Shown here in pieces: positions 35,581 to 47,416 of a DNA stretch of 64,000 bases (its first letter is position 1; each line of letters starts with the position of its first letter). Under the pieces are notes generated by a model. It had not been told where the DNA came from, searched no databases, and saw nothing but the letters and a program-made list of their open reading frames with translations. The position numbers were made by a program, and so were the translations under genes. The DNA is from Membranipora membranacea (taxonomy: Eukaryota; Bryozoa; Gymnolaemata; Cheilostomatida; Membraniporidae): the NCBI GenBank assembly GCA_914767715.1, contig OU612069.1, positions 28,765,387-28,829,386 of the forward strand, in the 5' to 3' direction.

Positions 35581-36349
35581 CTCTGTATGCACCTGTTTAA
35601 TGGACAAGGAAACAGCATATAACTCTGTTTACCTTTGACTATGTTGCTGCTAGAGCCCGTACTAACTTCTAAACGGACAACTGTGAATCATTCCACTGCA
35701 GTTCATGCCCATATAATCCCCGACCGCGGCAAATCTGATGTTTCATCGTGATGGGAACCAAAAGTATCCCATACTAGTTGCAAGTGATTAGCTCCATCTG
35801 GAGTGCCGAATTGTCACATGGAACCTATCGTAAACCTAGTTGTATGTAGGCTATTTTGTTTTAAAATATGGTTTTACTTGAAGTTATTCTTTAACAGTTC
35901 TATTCTCCAAGAACCTAAGATGATATTATGAGAGTAAAGACTTGACAATTCAACAAATCATTGTCAATTATGACCCAGAACATTTATTTCTATTCAGGTA
36001 ATACATCATTGTATGACTTAGCACAGGACTAAATTTTTGACAAATTTAGTTCAAAAAATCCCAAATAGGAGGCTATGGTGTGACATTTTTTGCAATATAC
36101 CGAAAGACAGAGGCCTGTAAATATCATAAATATGTTGATCAGTCGAGATCAGACCTCACAATTTTGAAAAACAGAAGATTTATACAGCAGAAAGCTGTTG
36201 TAGCAACCAGCAGTATCATCTGATTTTAGTTCGATCAGCACTTCAACCTCTATAGATGATAAAACCCGGGTTTGCTGACATTGTAGTAATGACATTTAAA
36301 GCAAACCAATATTATATGCATTTGTTTTGCTAGCTATGTGTCACATGTC
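35581..36349. other. No gene recognised
   Basis: AT-rich sequence leading into repeat R1. Confidence 0.35.
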
Positions 36350-36420
36350 GATTATGTCATAGCTGCGATGTGTTAATCCCAATGTAGCATTGATGTAGTA
36401 ATGTGTTAACCATGTAGTAG
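36350..36420. repeat. Repeat R1, copy 2, left part
   Basis: Matches 6570-6630 (gtcatagct...gatgtgttaa, aatgtagca, tgttaac-atgtagtag). It is interrupted by a LINE and resumes at 43003-43040. Confidence 0.7.
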
Positions 36421-36981
36421 CGCTTGGTGTGGCAAGCTGCACTACGACTGTGCTCTGTATTTTCATGGATTATTTCCTGAACTAGCTGAGGTACGCTGAC
36501 CAAACTCTGAAGAGCACGGAACTCTTGTGACACTACATCTAGAGCCGCATGTTAGAGGGTCACATCAGGTATGGGCGAGAAGATATCCTTCCTTTTAAAC
36601 ATTCAAAGAACCCTGGTTTTCAAGTTATCAATGCAGACATTTTAAAACTCATTAGTGACGCAGGGCGAATCCAACAAGCTAATAATGGATTATATAAGAA
36701 AACAAAGCGTGGTTGTAGAGCTGGCAAGCGCAAACAAACCGGTCGTCACAATAGCAAGCCATCTAATCAGTAGACTACACTATCACACCTTTTATCCATC
36801 CCTAGAGCTAATACCAGCAAACGAGGAGCTCAATTACCAAGTGTACTCAATACAAATTGTCGGTCACTCAGCACGTGGAAGCTTGCAGAATTACAGAATA
36901 CACCGCCCTGACCTTATTTGTCTCACCGAGACAGGGCTGGTTGATGAAAAACAAACAAACAAAAATCTCAATTAACCACTA

Positions 36982-39748
36982 CTCAGTTATTTAAAGTCAA
37001 AAATGCTCAGTTGTAGTTATCTTCTCCTTACTTTTCCAAAAGCTATCTCCTTATTACAGTTTTTAATTCAGAATAACCACATTTGGTCACCTGGATCGTT
37101 AGTCAATCAGCTATTCATTTATTTTTTTCTGCAAAAAACTCCAAATCTGACAAAAAATCTCCAAGTTCATGTTTTTCTGTTTGGGCAGAATTACATTTCG
37201 ACATGATAACTCACAGAGATCTGTTTTTTTTTTGAGCATCAGTTCATCACATTATCTAAATGAGCTTCTGAGGGCATAATTGAAATATTTTATTAACATA
37301 TTCAAAATTGCGATTTATTTCATCCATTAGTGCAGTGGCAATGTGGCAAAGAGCCTATATATTTGTAGTTTCTATGCCATTGTGTACAGTTTCAAACAAA
37401 TTTTAGTCTTTTATCAAAGGAGTGGAGCAATTTACAAATGACAATGGAGATGCTATACTGAACTTAAACAAAAGAATATTTCTGTTGGTTGATATAAGTT
37501 TTCAGTATAGATTGTGGTGCCTCATCAGTCACCCATCAAATTCTATCAGAATATACCTAAAAATAATTAATCTTCATCATTCTACATACATATTCAGAAA
37601 TTTCCAAAATCTATATCCAATTCGATACTCTGTTTGTCTTGTAGTATTGCACTTTCAGCCAGTCAGATTTGCACTTTTACCTCGATAGAATTTTTGATTA
37701 ATATATGCAGCGTTAGATATTTTAAAATTCCTGCTCAGACCAAATATACTTTCCAACCAGTATTCCAAGCCCGAAACCCCAGTTCTGATACAAAAATTGG
37801 TCCATATTGAGTGTGCCCCATTTTTTTATACCAATTATGTTGCATCTAAGATATCATATCATATTATGTTGAATCAATAGGCTCTAGTGGCTGGCTGCTC
37901 ATAAATTTACATTTTTGAAATCGACCATGATACATTGTCGACATTCAATTATCCACATTCTCTTTACTCAACAAAACCATGGTCCATGCTTCTAAAAAAG
38001 TGATACAATGTTGCGATCACTTCACTCTTGGCTAGCAGGGTAAACCTTCTTCCGGGAGTTATTGCACAATCAAGTAGACGGTGCTCGGGGGAGAGGTGTT
38101 CATGCTATACCATCCTCACTTTGTGTGTTTCTATATTCCGAACCATGGTTTGGATTTGGCTTTTCAGTGGATACTGTTCAATGATAGCATTTTCAAAATA
38201 CACCCAAATGTTTGAGCTTAAATTTTACACGAATGTCATCCCAATATTTTTATTATCGAAAAACACTAATGTAATTATGCTGGATGCTATAGGATTATGA
38301 TAACTGTGTGTCTGGAGGGCTCACCCCTAATAACACACGTAATATTCTTTGTGAAATATTCTGCTGCATTTTCAGTGAGCTGTATCTGTATGGTCGACCT
38401 TGGTGTATTTATCACCATTTAGGAAGTGCAGATCCTGAAATAACCATTGACAGCATTCATGTTAGGGTTGAATTTGTACATTTTTTCAAGAATCGTGCCC
38501 TCAGACTGTATCTATACTGCCACAAGTTATCATGTTGTTACTTTTGAGGATTCGGTTAGCCAAACAGGTGGACTGCCTCAATAAACAACAAATCTGAGAT
38601 GGCCTCCAAACAAAATTGGAAGCAGCTCTTCACACAGTGCATTGAAACGATCCAAGTACAATTGAGACCTAAGCTGGATGAAGATATCAGTTAGAGCAAT
38701 TACAGGCATCGTTTTCATCAGAGTAAATTTTCTAATCCCTCAAGAAAATCGTATTTGTAAACAACCAGTTGTATTGCAGTCTCTGTCTTTCATTACAGGG
38801 AAAGAATTTGTTACTGTTGTGCCTTGTTTATCTTTTCCAAAGGATTTAAAGGCAATGTAATATTAGAATATCAAAACCTGAGGATAACCTTTGTGTCTGA
38901 AGACGTGTTGCTTCTTATGATATTTATGTATTAAGGCATCATTACATCGGATTAAAATTGAAGGTTGATTTAAATCAGATGTCTTGTCACAAGCCACATC
39001 CTGGAGCATAGGCGGCGAAATTCGTTGCCTTAATGGCCAGGCCACAATATATGCGCCAGGTTACTCTCTGTTTGCAGGCAGGTCGGAGTACACCTGGGTG
39101 CCAACCAAACCCCAGTAGACGATGGACCGCAGATACATTTGATATGAGGCCCTTTCGATAAATTTAAGGTTCAATGATTGCACAGACCAAGGGTACATTG
39201 TGGCAGCATCATTCAAGGATTGTAATAGTTAATCCTATTGTAAAAACTGCCACAATACTGCCTTCCTAGCTATACCCACCTTATCAATTTAGCTAGAATA
39301 GTTAGGTGTAATTTAAGCATAAAACATCAAGTCTAATTGTGGAGTAAGGCTGTACAAAAAGATATTTTTATGGGAGAGCCTGCATATTCTATTTTTTACT
39401 GTAATCAAAAACTTTGAATTCAGTTCATTTTCCAGAACCCTATAATTGTGACAAATAGATGAAAGGAGTTTTTGGCATCAAGCTTCACATAACTTTCTCC
39501 TTGACACAAAGCTTGCAGGTACCTTGACCAAGGAGTAAAAAACTCTGTCTTTGACTATTTTCAAAAATTTACTCTGTACCCCTTTACTCTGTGAAGCAGT
39601 CTAGCCATATGCTTTAAACTAAAATGTTTTACACAGATAGATAGATGGGGTGATAACTCTATACTGCAAATGAGCCACCAAATTTCAACAATAAGAGAAG
39701 ACAACTTCTTAGCCTAAGATTTGCCAAAATTGACTTTAATGAACTGAG
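36982..39748. mobile_element. 2.77-kb TA-flanked TIR element inside the LINE
   Basis: Inverted ends CTCAGTTATTTAAAGTCAAA (left) and CTCAGTTCATTAAAGTCAAT (right, reverse complement), each bordered by TA. Taking it out places the LINE's ...ccac-TA-tcaaaattac in register with the intact LINE2 sequence at 60320-60340, which proves the boundaries. TA duplication suggests Tc1/mariner-like mobilisation. The interior has ORFs of at most 90 codons and no recognisable transposase; it also contains a SINE remnant. It is a non-autonomous or heavily decayed element. Confidence 0.8.
38990..39125 (-). mobile_element. SINE family 1 body remnant
   Basis: Contains cctggagcataggcggcgaa, tgtttgcaggcaggtcggag and cacctgggtgccaaccaa, matching the body of the SINE at 13766-13988. 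The tRNA head is absent. It lies within the TA-flanked element. Confidence 0.7.
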
Positions 39749-40618
39749 TATCAAAATTACTTCTCACATCGCTTGGATAGACTTGGCGGGGGTGTTGGAA
39801 TATTAGTCCGCAATGATATAACCACCACACTTTTGTCATCCCATACCACCACAACAAGATCGGCAATCTGGTTGATGATAGACATTAAAGCCTCTATCGC
39901 GATTATCTCAGGCTGCATTTACCATCCACCCAGTGCAAACAATGCTACATCACTCAATAACATAACAACCACAATATTGAAACTGACTCAAATTCATCCT
40001 CGCCGGCGATTTCAACAAACTCCTGCTGTCAGACATGTGTGAGCAACTCGGCCTTCGTGATCTTGTGGATTTCTCCACCCGCTACGAAAATAAACTTGAC
40101 TCTATACTAACAGACATCTATGGCTATCAAGAGGTAAAAAATCTCACCTTCAGCACAGAATGATCATTGCTGTATTTTCGTGAGTGGCCATGAAACAACA
40201 AGTGGGAAATACACCAGAGTGAAACGTAGGGTCGCAACTCGACAATGCAAGCAAAATGTGTTGCGTGCTCTAGCAATGGAAGATTGGTCATCTATTCTTA
40301 CTGACAACAATGTTCACTCTCAGGTTACCAAGCTACATGGAGTTATTAATAGACACCTGGACACTTACTGTCCCTATAAGACATGTAAAATCCGCGAAGA
40401 ACGGCCTAAATGGATCACCGCTGCTATCCTTGAGTTAATGAGATCTCGTGAAACAGCCTACAAGGAAAACAGCCCTGATTACAAAGCTATACAAGCTCGA
40501 GTCCAGCGTATGACAAGGTCTAGTAAGCGGAAACTCCCGGGCTGCCAGTTGAATAAAAACCACAACAGCCGAGACTGGTGGAAATTAGCTAAATCAATTA
40601 CCAACAATCAGTCAACAC

Positions 40619-41399
40619 CATAGATTTAACAATAAACCTAGACAGGACACTGTATATAGCTGAAGTGAGGCACTTAATTATGGTGACGCGACATCACTGG
40701 AGGATGTAGAGACAGTGATTTTTACTCATAGCTATCATTGATTTACCTGTCCTAGCTCTGGTCAAATGAAGATAACTCAATTGGCTTCAATCGGAATTTA
40801 AGTTTAAAAATTGCAATAGATTCAACAGCTTCTGGCGATCATTTTGATATCAAATATTATCAAAAAAGCAAGCTATTGAAAATGGTGCTTAGACTCGAAG
40901 CTATAATTTTTTTTGCAGTTTCAGCCCTTTTTTAAATTTCATTTCCTTATCAATTTCGATGGGATTTTGAGTTTGAAAATTTCAATAGATTCAGTAGCTT
41001 GTGGAGATCATTTTGATGGTCTGTTCTGCCTTGTAGCTCAAGTATAACCGGGGAGTTCAGGACTGAAACTGCAAAAAAAATTATAGCTTTAAGTCTATGC
41101 ACCGTTTTCAATAGCCTGATTTATTGATCATATTTGAGCTACAAAGCTAAATAGACTATCAAAAATGATCGGCAGACGCTGCTGAATCTATTGCAATTTT
41201 TAAACTTAAATTCCGATTGAAGCCAATTGAGTTATCTTCATTTGACCAGAGCACGGACCGGTAAATCAATGATAGCTATGGGTAAAAATCACTGTTTCTT
41301 CACCCTCCAGTAACGTCGCGTCAACATAATTAAGTGCCTCACTGCCTCAATGCTAATGCTCCATACAGTGTCCTGTCTAGGTTTATTATCAAGTCTATG
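40619..41399. mobile_element. 781-bp foldback transposon
   Basis: Nearly the whole element is an inverted repeat with arms of roughly 350-390 bases. Outer ends are CATAGATTTAACAATAAACC and (reverse complement) CATAGACTTGATAATAAACC. Inner matches include cagtgatttttactcatagc, caaatgaagataactcaatt and a pairing of aagctataattttttttgca with its complement close to the centre. It is flanked by the 8-bp duplication GTCAACAC (40611-40618, 41400-41407). It interrupts the LINE reading frame, which continues on the far side. There is no ORF of note. The 8-bp duplication fits hAT-like or Merlin-like mobilisation. Confidence 0.9.
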
Positions 41400-43002
41400 G
41401 TCAACACCAAAGAACACCGCTATGATTATAGATGGCAAACGCATGCAAGGATACAAATTCTGTCATAACCTCAACAATTACTATCAGAATGTTGGGGGTG
41501 TCCGTTTTGCTGATGCTGAAGAAATACCTATACCAGAGGATAGCGGAACGCCTCTATAACACATAAGCTTGGGTGAAATTAAAGACCTAATTTACAAAAT
41601 AGATGGGAGTAAAGCGTGCAACAGCCAAGACTTTCCATCCTGGGTGAGCAAGGAAGCAAAAGATGATTTGTGCATCCCGCTGCAACACATCATAAAGACT
41701 ATTCTAGACAGTGGAGAGTTTCCTAATTACTGGAAAAAAGCTGAAGTACGACCTCTACCAAAATCTACCATGCCATCACAGTTTAAGGATTATCGCCCAA
41801 TATCTTTACTTTTCCACCTTGGGAAGCTGCGGAGCAAATAATTATCAACAAAATGAAAAGCACGCGTACCAAAATCATAAACGCCTACCAGCCTAAAATA
41901 GGAACAGTGGATGAGCTCCTGCAACTCGTAGATGACATTACCTCAGACTTCTCAAAAGCATTCGACCGCTTGCAGCCACCCATAGTGCTAAGTAAAATGA
42001 GACATTCTGGTTTCAACCCTAAGATAATAAAAATAGTCTCAAGTTTTCTGCAAGAGCGACAACAATGTGTAAAACTGAATGCTGCCAGCTCTGACTACAT
42101 TCCAATAGAAGTCGGTGCGCCTCAAGGGACAAAACTCGGTCCGCTCCTGTGGCTGATCTACATAAATTACCTACAAGTAAACGGCTATAAATCAGTGAAA
42201 TATGCAGATGACTCATCATTTTATGTGACTGTTCCCAAATAATATCTCCCCTGCTATACAACAAACTCAGGTATGGTCAGCTGAGAACAATATCCTCCTA
42301 AACACAAACAAGACTGCTATTGTGAACTTCTCTCTAAACTATCGCAATCAGAACAGCGAGCCAGTGATTTGTGACCAAAGCTTGATAAATCCTGTAGAAT
42401 CTGTTAAATTTTCGGGGGTTTTAGTTGACAACCACCTTATCTTTTTAGATCATTTAGAACATTTTAGTCAAGAAATGCAACTCAAAATTGTTTTCAATGC
42501 CCCAACTACGAAAGATCGGAATGGACAACTTTGGTTTGAAGACTTACTATTGTACGAACATACGTTCTGTTTTACCCTATGCATCCTCTATATTTTTCCA
42601 ATTTTTATCAAACACATCAAAGCTCAAGTTAGAACATGTACAGGATTCAGCCACAAAAATAATCGAACCCGACATTGATTATGCTGAAAGACTTGAATTT
42701 TTAGAGCTGCCTACTCTCTGTGATTTTATTTCAGAGATGTCGAAAACTGTTTTTACAATTTTGCGTCCAATGAAGACCATCCTCTTTTTAGCTGTGTTGT
42801 TTTTGACTGTGCAAAGGTATCCTCTCGCCTACATACCATCTCTATCGCCCACCAAAGTGCAGGACTCAAAAGCGTTTAAAGAGCTTTTTTCCTTACTACA
42901 TGTCAGCTTTCAACAAAACTTACATTTTTTCATTTTTTATGTACCAATCCAATTTTATCGCCAGTTGATACATGGATTGAAATTGTAAACCTAACCTAAA
43001 CT

Positions 43003-43040
43003 ATGTAGTAGTCTCAGGATCACCCCTTGATTTCAATAAG
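43003..43040. repeat. Repeat R1, copy 2, right part
   Basis: atgtagtagtctcaggatca, then ccccttgatttcaa, matching 6618-6650 just beyond the LINE insertion site. Confidence 0.7.
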
Positions 43041-43714
43041 ATCCCACCGAAAACGATAGTTTGAGGTGGTATATAGCAATGCCCATGAAGCAGTTCTCAT
43101 AGGGGACTTCTGACAGCTTATGTGGCAGCTGAGCCCCTCTTTTTGCACACAATAAACACCTACAGTTTTGCCCATCAGTCCTCAATTATTGTCAAGTTAA
43201 CTAGATTCATACCTGATCTTCTCTTTGGGAGTAGTATGAAAAACAGCAGTTGATGCCATGACATAGAAAACTTGCAACAGCCAGCACCAGTTTTTTGGCT
43301 TTTTCTAGCCATTTTCATTCAATCCCATAGACATGGTTTTGTCTATGTCTATGCAATTGCGTAAAAATGTTTTGTCTATGTGCAATCCTCAATCAATCAT
43401 CAGAGTAACTCAATAAAGCCTAAGTGCCTGGGCAAAGTGTGTAAAATCTGCTTTAATAATAGAAATTTCTATGGTTCAAAGGCTAATATCTAAAAGAACA
43501 GTCATACCTGAGCAAATCATTTAAGTCTTAGTGCCTGGGCAAAATGTGTAAAACTGTTTTAAAAGTATTATCAATGGTTCAAAAGCCATCTGCTTTGATA
43601 GAAATTTCTATGGTTCAAAGGCTAATCACTAAAGGGGGCAGATAAACCCTTTGTTAAACTCTGTGCTCCTAGAAGTGGGAGTTTAGATTATTTTGTTGTC
43701 TTGTCATGTAATCT
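43041..43714. repeat. Diverged short direct repeats
   Basis: Near 43418-43640, gcctgggcaaagtgtgtaaa, ctgctttaat-atagaaattt and ctatggttcaaaggctaat occur two or three times in shuffled order, indicating local duplication. The rest is unremarkable. Confidence 0.5.
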
Positions 43715-43963
43715 GGGGTTGTCTTTCAATTGGAAATAACCAAAATTGCAATCTGATCGCTCACTCAGTGATTGAGCGATACCTTCTAGGGGTCTCGCTT
43801 TCAAATCGCTCAGTCGACATTGATGGAACTATATACAATCTGAGTGAGCGATTTGGGAACAATTTCTTTTAATTGAAATACCAAGTGAATGACAATTTTG
43901 AGCGATGTGATAGTGATGACTTGCTTTAGTAAAGGATCACTCTTTCTAATTGAAAGACGCCCC
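43715..43963. mobile_element. MITE with GGGGTTGTCTTTCAATT ends
   Basis: Left GGGGTTGTCTTTCAATTGGA, right (reverse complement) GGGGCGTCTTTCAATTAGAA. The interior has repeated tgagcgat/atcgctca motifs in both orientations. Length is about 249 bp. No clear target duplication was found, so the superfamily is undetermined. Confidence 0.7.
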
Positions 43964-44494
43964 TGCTTTACTCATTGCTATACTTACACTCCTCCCATGT
44001 GAGTTTAAATAACAGCAGCTATAATTTCTTAATTATTTTCATTCATTCATGCAAACTTGTCACAGATTATACTATTATTCAGTTCTCTATAGTAGCTGCC
44101 CATGTATCTGTCATTATCTTTGTCATTTAATTTGCTTTTTCACATTAGTTCAGATAGCGGCAATTGCAATCTCCTTATTACGTAAATTTTTTATCTAGAC
44201 AAAAAAGCCTATAAAATTTGTTGTGTCATTGTATTTGTGATGTCTAACACCAATCATAGATATTCTTATCGGTTAAAAGCTTGCCACTATTTGTATCTGT
44301 ACCTTTTTTAAAAGGCAGCGTATATCATGACATGAGATGAATTATGTCTCACTAACGATTACCTTATGGGCTGCTAAATAAGCTGTGGGTTTAATTCTCA
44401 GACATAGTTGTGTTTGTCAGATATAGTCAGATTTTAGAATTTTGCACCGCCAATTCCTCTTGGGTAGAAGTAAATGTCCTGCATAACTCTAGAT

Positions 44495-45453
44495 CAGCTG
44501 TCGGCAACCTGTGGCCTTTTTTCCAGTGCTGCCTAATAAACAATCTTTTGCGGGCTGATTGTGGCCCTATGCCTAAAAATTTTATGACACATTAATTTTG
44601 ATTCCTATTTCGCATTTTGTAATCTTGATATTCAAGTATATAGGCACAATATATTTCAAAATAGTGGCCATTCAGCATAAAGCATGTAGCTTCCAAAGCT
44701 GTTTCTAGACATAATCATCTTAACTGTATTAGGTAAATTCACGCCCTTGGTATCTTCATTAAATAATCATTAATCATAATCATTTTCATGGGGAAATCCA
44801 ACTGAATAGATTTTATGATTAGGTATACGGTTTTTCTATATCAGCCAAATGAAACTTAGAATTATCTCCTCATTGGAAATAGGGAGACAACTTGAATTCA
44901 AGTTGGATTCAGTTGGATTTCCCCATGAAAATGATTATGATTAATGATTATTTAATATAGATACCAAGGGCGCGAATTTACCTATTGGTGTTAAATTCTT
45001 TTTCAAGTGCTTTATTTTCAAAATAACCAGAACGGTGACCTTTGGAAATTCGAATAAAATTTTTTGTAATTACTTTTTTTAGCAAATCCGTCACTTTAAA
45101 CAAGAAATGCAAATGAGTATTACAAGCATTCGCAAAAAACTTCCCCTTTGGAGAGGGGCGCTACAGCATTTTTCCCACACCCACCCTGCCATTTCCCATG
45201 CAAAATTGGGATACAGTCATGTACCCAGCCAGATCAAACATCACACCACAAAACTCACAAGATTTTTTATATTAATATTACTGTTGAGCTGAAGTTCCTT
45301 GCAACATACCACAGCTTTTACACATACATCTGTTTTAGTTTGTACAAAATTGTTACTCCGGTTCCGATTTTACACCTGAGAGGTATGTTGCGCCCTTTTG
45401 TATTGAGCCTGTGTAAAATTTGGCCTTTTTTAGAAAAAGGTTGCCCACCCATG
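44495..45453. mobile_element. hAT-like element, 959 bp
   Basis: Left end CAGCTGTCGGCAACCTGTGG, right end (reverse complement) CATGGGTGGGCAACCTTTTT. The flanks are CTCTAGAT and CTCTAGAA, an 8-bp target duplication with one mismatch. The CA-x-x-x-G-T-C-GGCAACC end type is common in hAT elements. There is no transposase; the 103-codon ORF at 45148 has no similarity I can name. It holds a nested MITE. Confidence 0.8.
44730..44984. mobile_element. 255-bp MITE nested in the hAT-like element
   Basis: About 75-bp inverted repeats with very few mismatches, starting GGTAAATTCACGCCCTTGGT and (reverse complement) GGTAAATTCGCGCCCTTGGT, each bordered by TA. The arms run through aataatcattaatcataatc to catggggaaatccaactgaa. 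TA duplication suggests Tc1/mariner-type mobilisation. Confidence 0.85.
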
Positions 45454-45599
45454 CTCTAGAACAATTTTGATATATTTGCCTAAATTCGGAGTTGTTTTCC
45501 CTCTAATGAACGGGGAGCAACTCCGAATATAGACAAATGAATCGAAATTGATCACTCTGACCAGTGAACTAAGCTATGATCTGTCCAACTGAGTTTTGC

Positions 45600-46150
45600 T
45601 ACTTTTCGGTGGTCTCTGATCTTATCAGTTCAAGTAATAATTGTATTTTAAGTAGAAATGTTCCTTAAAAATAGTAATGATTGACCAATTGTATAGGCTA
45701 GAAGCTCATGCTAGAAGCTCAGGCTAGAAGCTCAGGCTAGAAGCTCAGGCTAGAAGCTCATGCTAGAAGCTCATGCTAGAAGCTCAGGCTAGAAGCTCAG
45801 GCTAGAAGCTCAGGCTAGAAGCTCAGGCTAGAAGCTCATGCTAGAAGCTCATGCTAGAAGCTCAGGCTAGAAGCTCAGGCTAGAAGCTCAGGCTAGAAGC
45901 TCAGGCTAGAAGCTCATGCTAGAAGCTCATGCTAGAAGCTCATGCTAGTCTATGACTCAACAACAAAACTCATAAGTACCGTAATAATTGTGTCGTACAT
46001 AGTCTCCAAAATACAGGTATGATTGTCACTATGACCAGCACAGTCCTATGCGACTGAAACTGCTTCACTTGTGTGATATCAGGAGAGCATTACATTGAGT
46101 GCAGTCAAATTCTCTCTCAAATCTAATTAAAAATATTCAGGCCCTAACGT
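45600..46150. repeat. Repeat R1, copy 3, containing a 13-bp satellite
   Basis: Flanks of the satellite match 6660-6935: attttaagtagaaatgttc before it, then catgctagtctatgactcaa and onwards after it. In this copy the short motif at the R1 position of 6718-6740 has expanded into the array at 45696-45948. Confidence 0.75.
45696..45948. repeat. 13-bp satellite with 78-bp higher-order period
   Basis: About 19 units of gctagaagctcaK (K = g or t). The last base runs T GGG TT GGGG TT GGGG TTT, a six-unit (78-bp) higher-order pattern. This means blocks of six units were amplified, rather than single units. Confidence 0.95.
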
Positions 46151-47416
46151 GCAGCCATCCAAATGTAAAAGGTGCTGATTTATGAAAATAATATACTTAT
46201 GTATATGCATTAACATTACTGCTTGTATGCAGCCATTCAATATCTTTACCTGGCCTAACACTATTAATAGGGTTGTCTCGCCAAATTAGATAAAAATCAA
46301 CTGTATTGATATTGTAAAAACAGGTGAATTTACATAGTCTGTGTTATGAACGCTTAAGTTTCAGCATAGATATATGACAAACAAGGGCAAAATTACACCA
46401 GTACTGCGGGACACAGGGTGGTACTCCGGGTCAGTAGTTCGTCTGCAATGACTTCCTGATTTCTTGGTCTGTCAACTTCTCATGTATCACAATTTAATTT
46501 CCATGTTGTGAGTTTAGTTTATGTATAATGAAGATGTTGTTTAGAATTTTACATCTCTTCCACCCGTATACACATTCCACAAATTTCACCCATTCAAATT
46601 GCTTCACCGAGCCGTTTCAGCCTGGGAATCGTCCTGCCATTGACACGCCTTTAGATGACACCAGTAATGACATCAGTCAAGACCAGTAAAATGATGACAT
46701 TAAATTGACATGTTGACAAAGTTGACCAAACTTGGGCGCCAATTATTTCGCTATATCAAAAGAGGGGCTCCCTGTACACAAAGATGTCTTCAATTTCTTC
46801 AGAGAAAAGTAGAGCAATGTTCAGTCTTAAAACTCTCAACTTCAGTATAAATTCTACAAAACAACTGGACTGTTCATAAATACCTAAAAGAACTGAGCCA
46901 TCAGGTTTAATAGTAAATAAAGGTGATCATTTTTTTCTAGAAGATCAATGCACCCGGCGGAATGCAAACCTGGGACCTCGTGATATCATAGCAGATGCCT
47001 GTAACACTTTGTTGTTGTTGTGTGGAGTTATCTACACAGCCGACCTGAGTATATAACTTTGAATTGGTGGGCTGAATCCCAGTCTACTTGAAATAAGAAA
47101 ATCTTCTATTAATTTTTCATTCAAACTGACTAAATTTTTTATTCAATTTCAAAACACTCAATCTTCAATCATCAGGTAAATATGCAGGGAGCCCCAAAAG
47201 AACAGGCAGAAAATATTTGGTTGCAATTTCTACAACACTCACTTGAATTCAGTACACTTGGGGTCGTAAAAACCCCATAAGTTATTTATATTTAACACCT
47301 GTAACCATACCTGACAAATATCCCTTTTATACAGCTTTCTCCTCTTTCCACCCTTTTATCAGCTTTCTTTACCCTGAAATATTTTTAAGCTTCTTTTTGC
47401 AAGGGAAACTATGTGA
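46151..47416. other. No gene recognised
   Basis: AT-rich non-coding DNA with no identifiable feature. Confidence 0.35.

Larger units (their letters stand above)
36421..43002 (+). mobile_element. CR1/L2-like LINE, decayed, with two nested insertions
   Basis: Inserted into repeat R1 with the 9-bp duplication ATGTAGTAG (36412-36420 and 43003-43011). The 5' part encodes HIRYGREDILPFKHSK and KKTKRGCRAGKRKQT; the next domain is AP endonuclease (PDLICLTETGL, then GGGVGILVRND and ISGCIYHPP). Reverse transcriptase follows: PSWVSKEAKDDLCIPL, EVRPLPKSTMP, KDYRPISLLFHLGK, DFSKAFDRLQP, GAPQGTKLGPLLWLIY and VKYADDSSF. The thumb region runs to about 42990. Frame changes lie at about 36700, 40050, 41840, 42250 and 42490. 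Removing the insertions leaves about 3 kb of LINE. It is related to the LINE at 59790 but clearly diverged. It has a 3' end (cctaacctaaa) without the simple-repeat tail of the other copy. Confidence 0.85.

Noticed and set aside
45148-45459. 103-codon ORF as a hAT transposase remnant
   Set aside because: No hAT motif (such as the dimerisation region) is visible; it runs into the element's terminal repeat.
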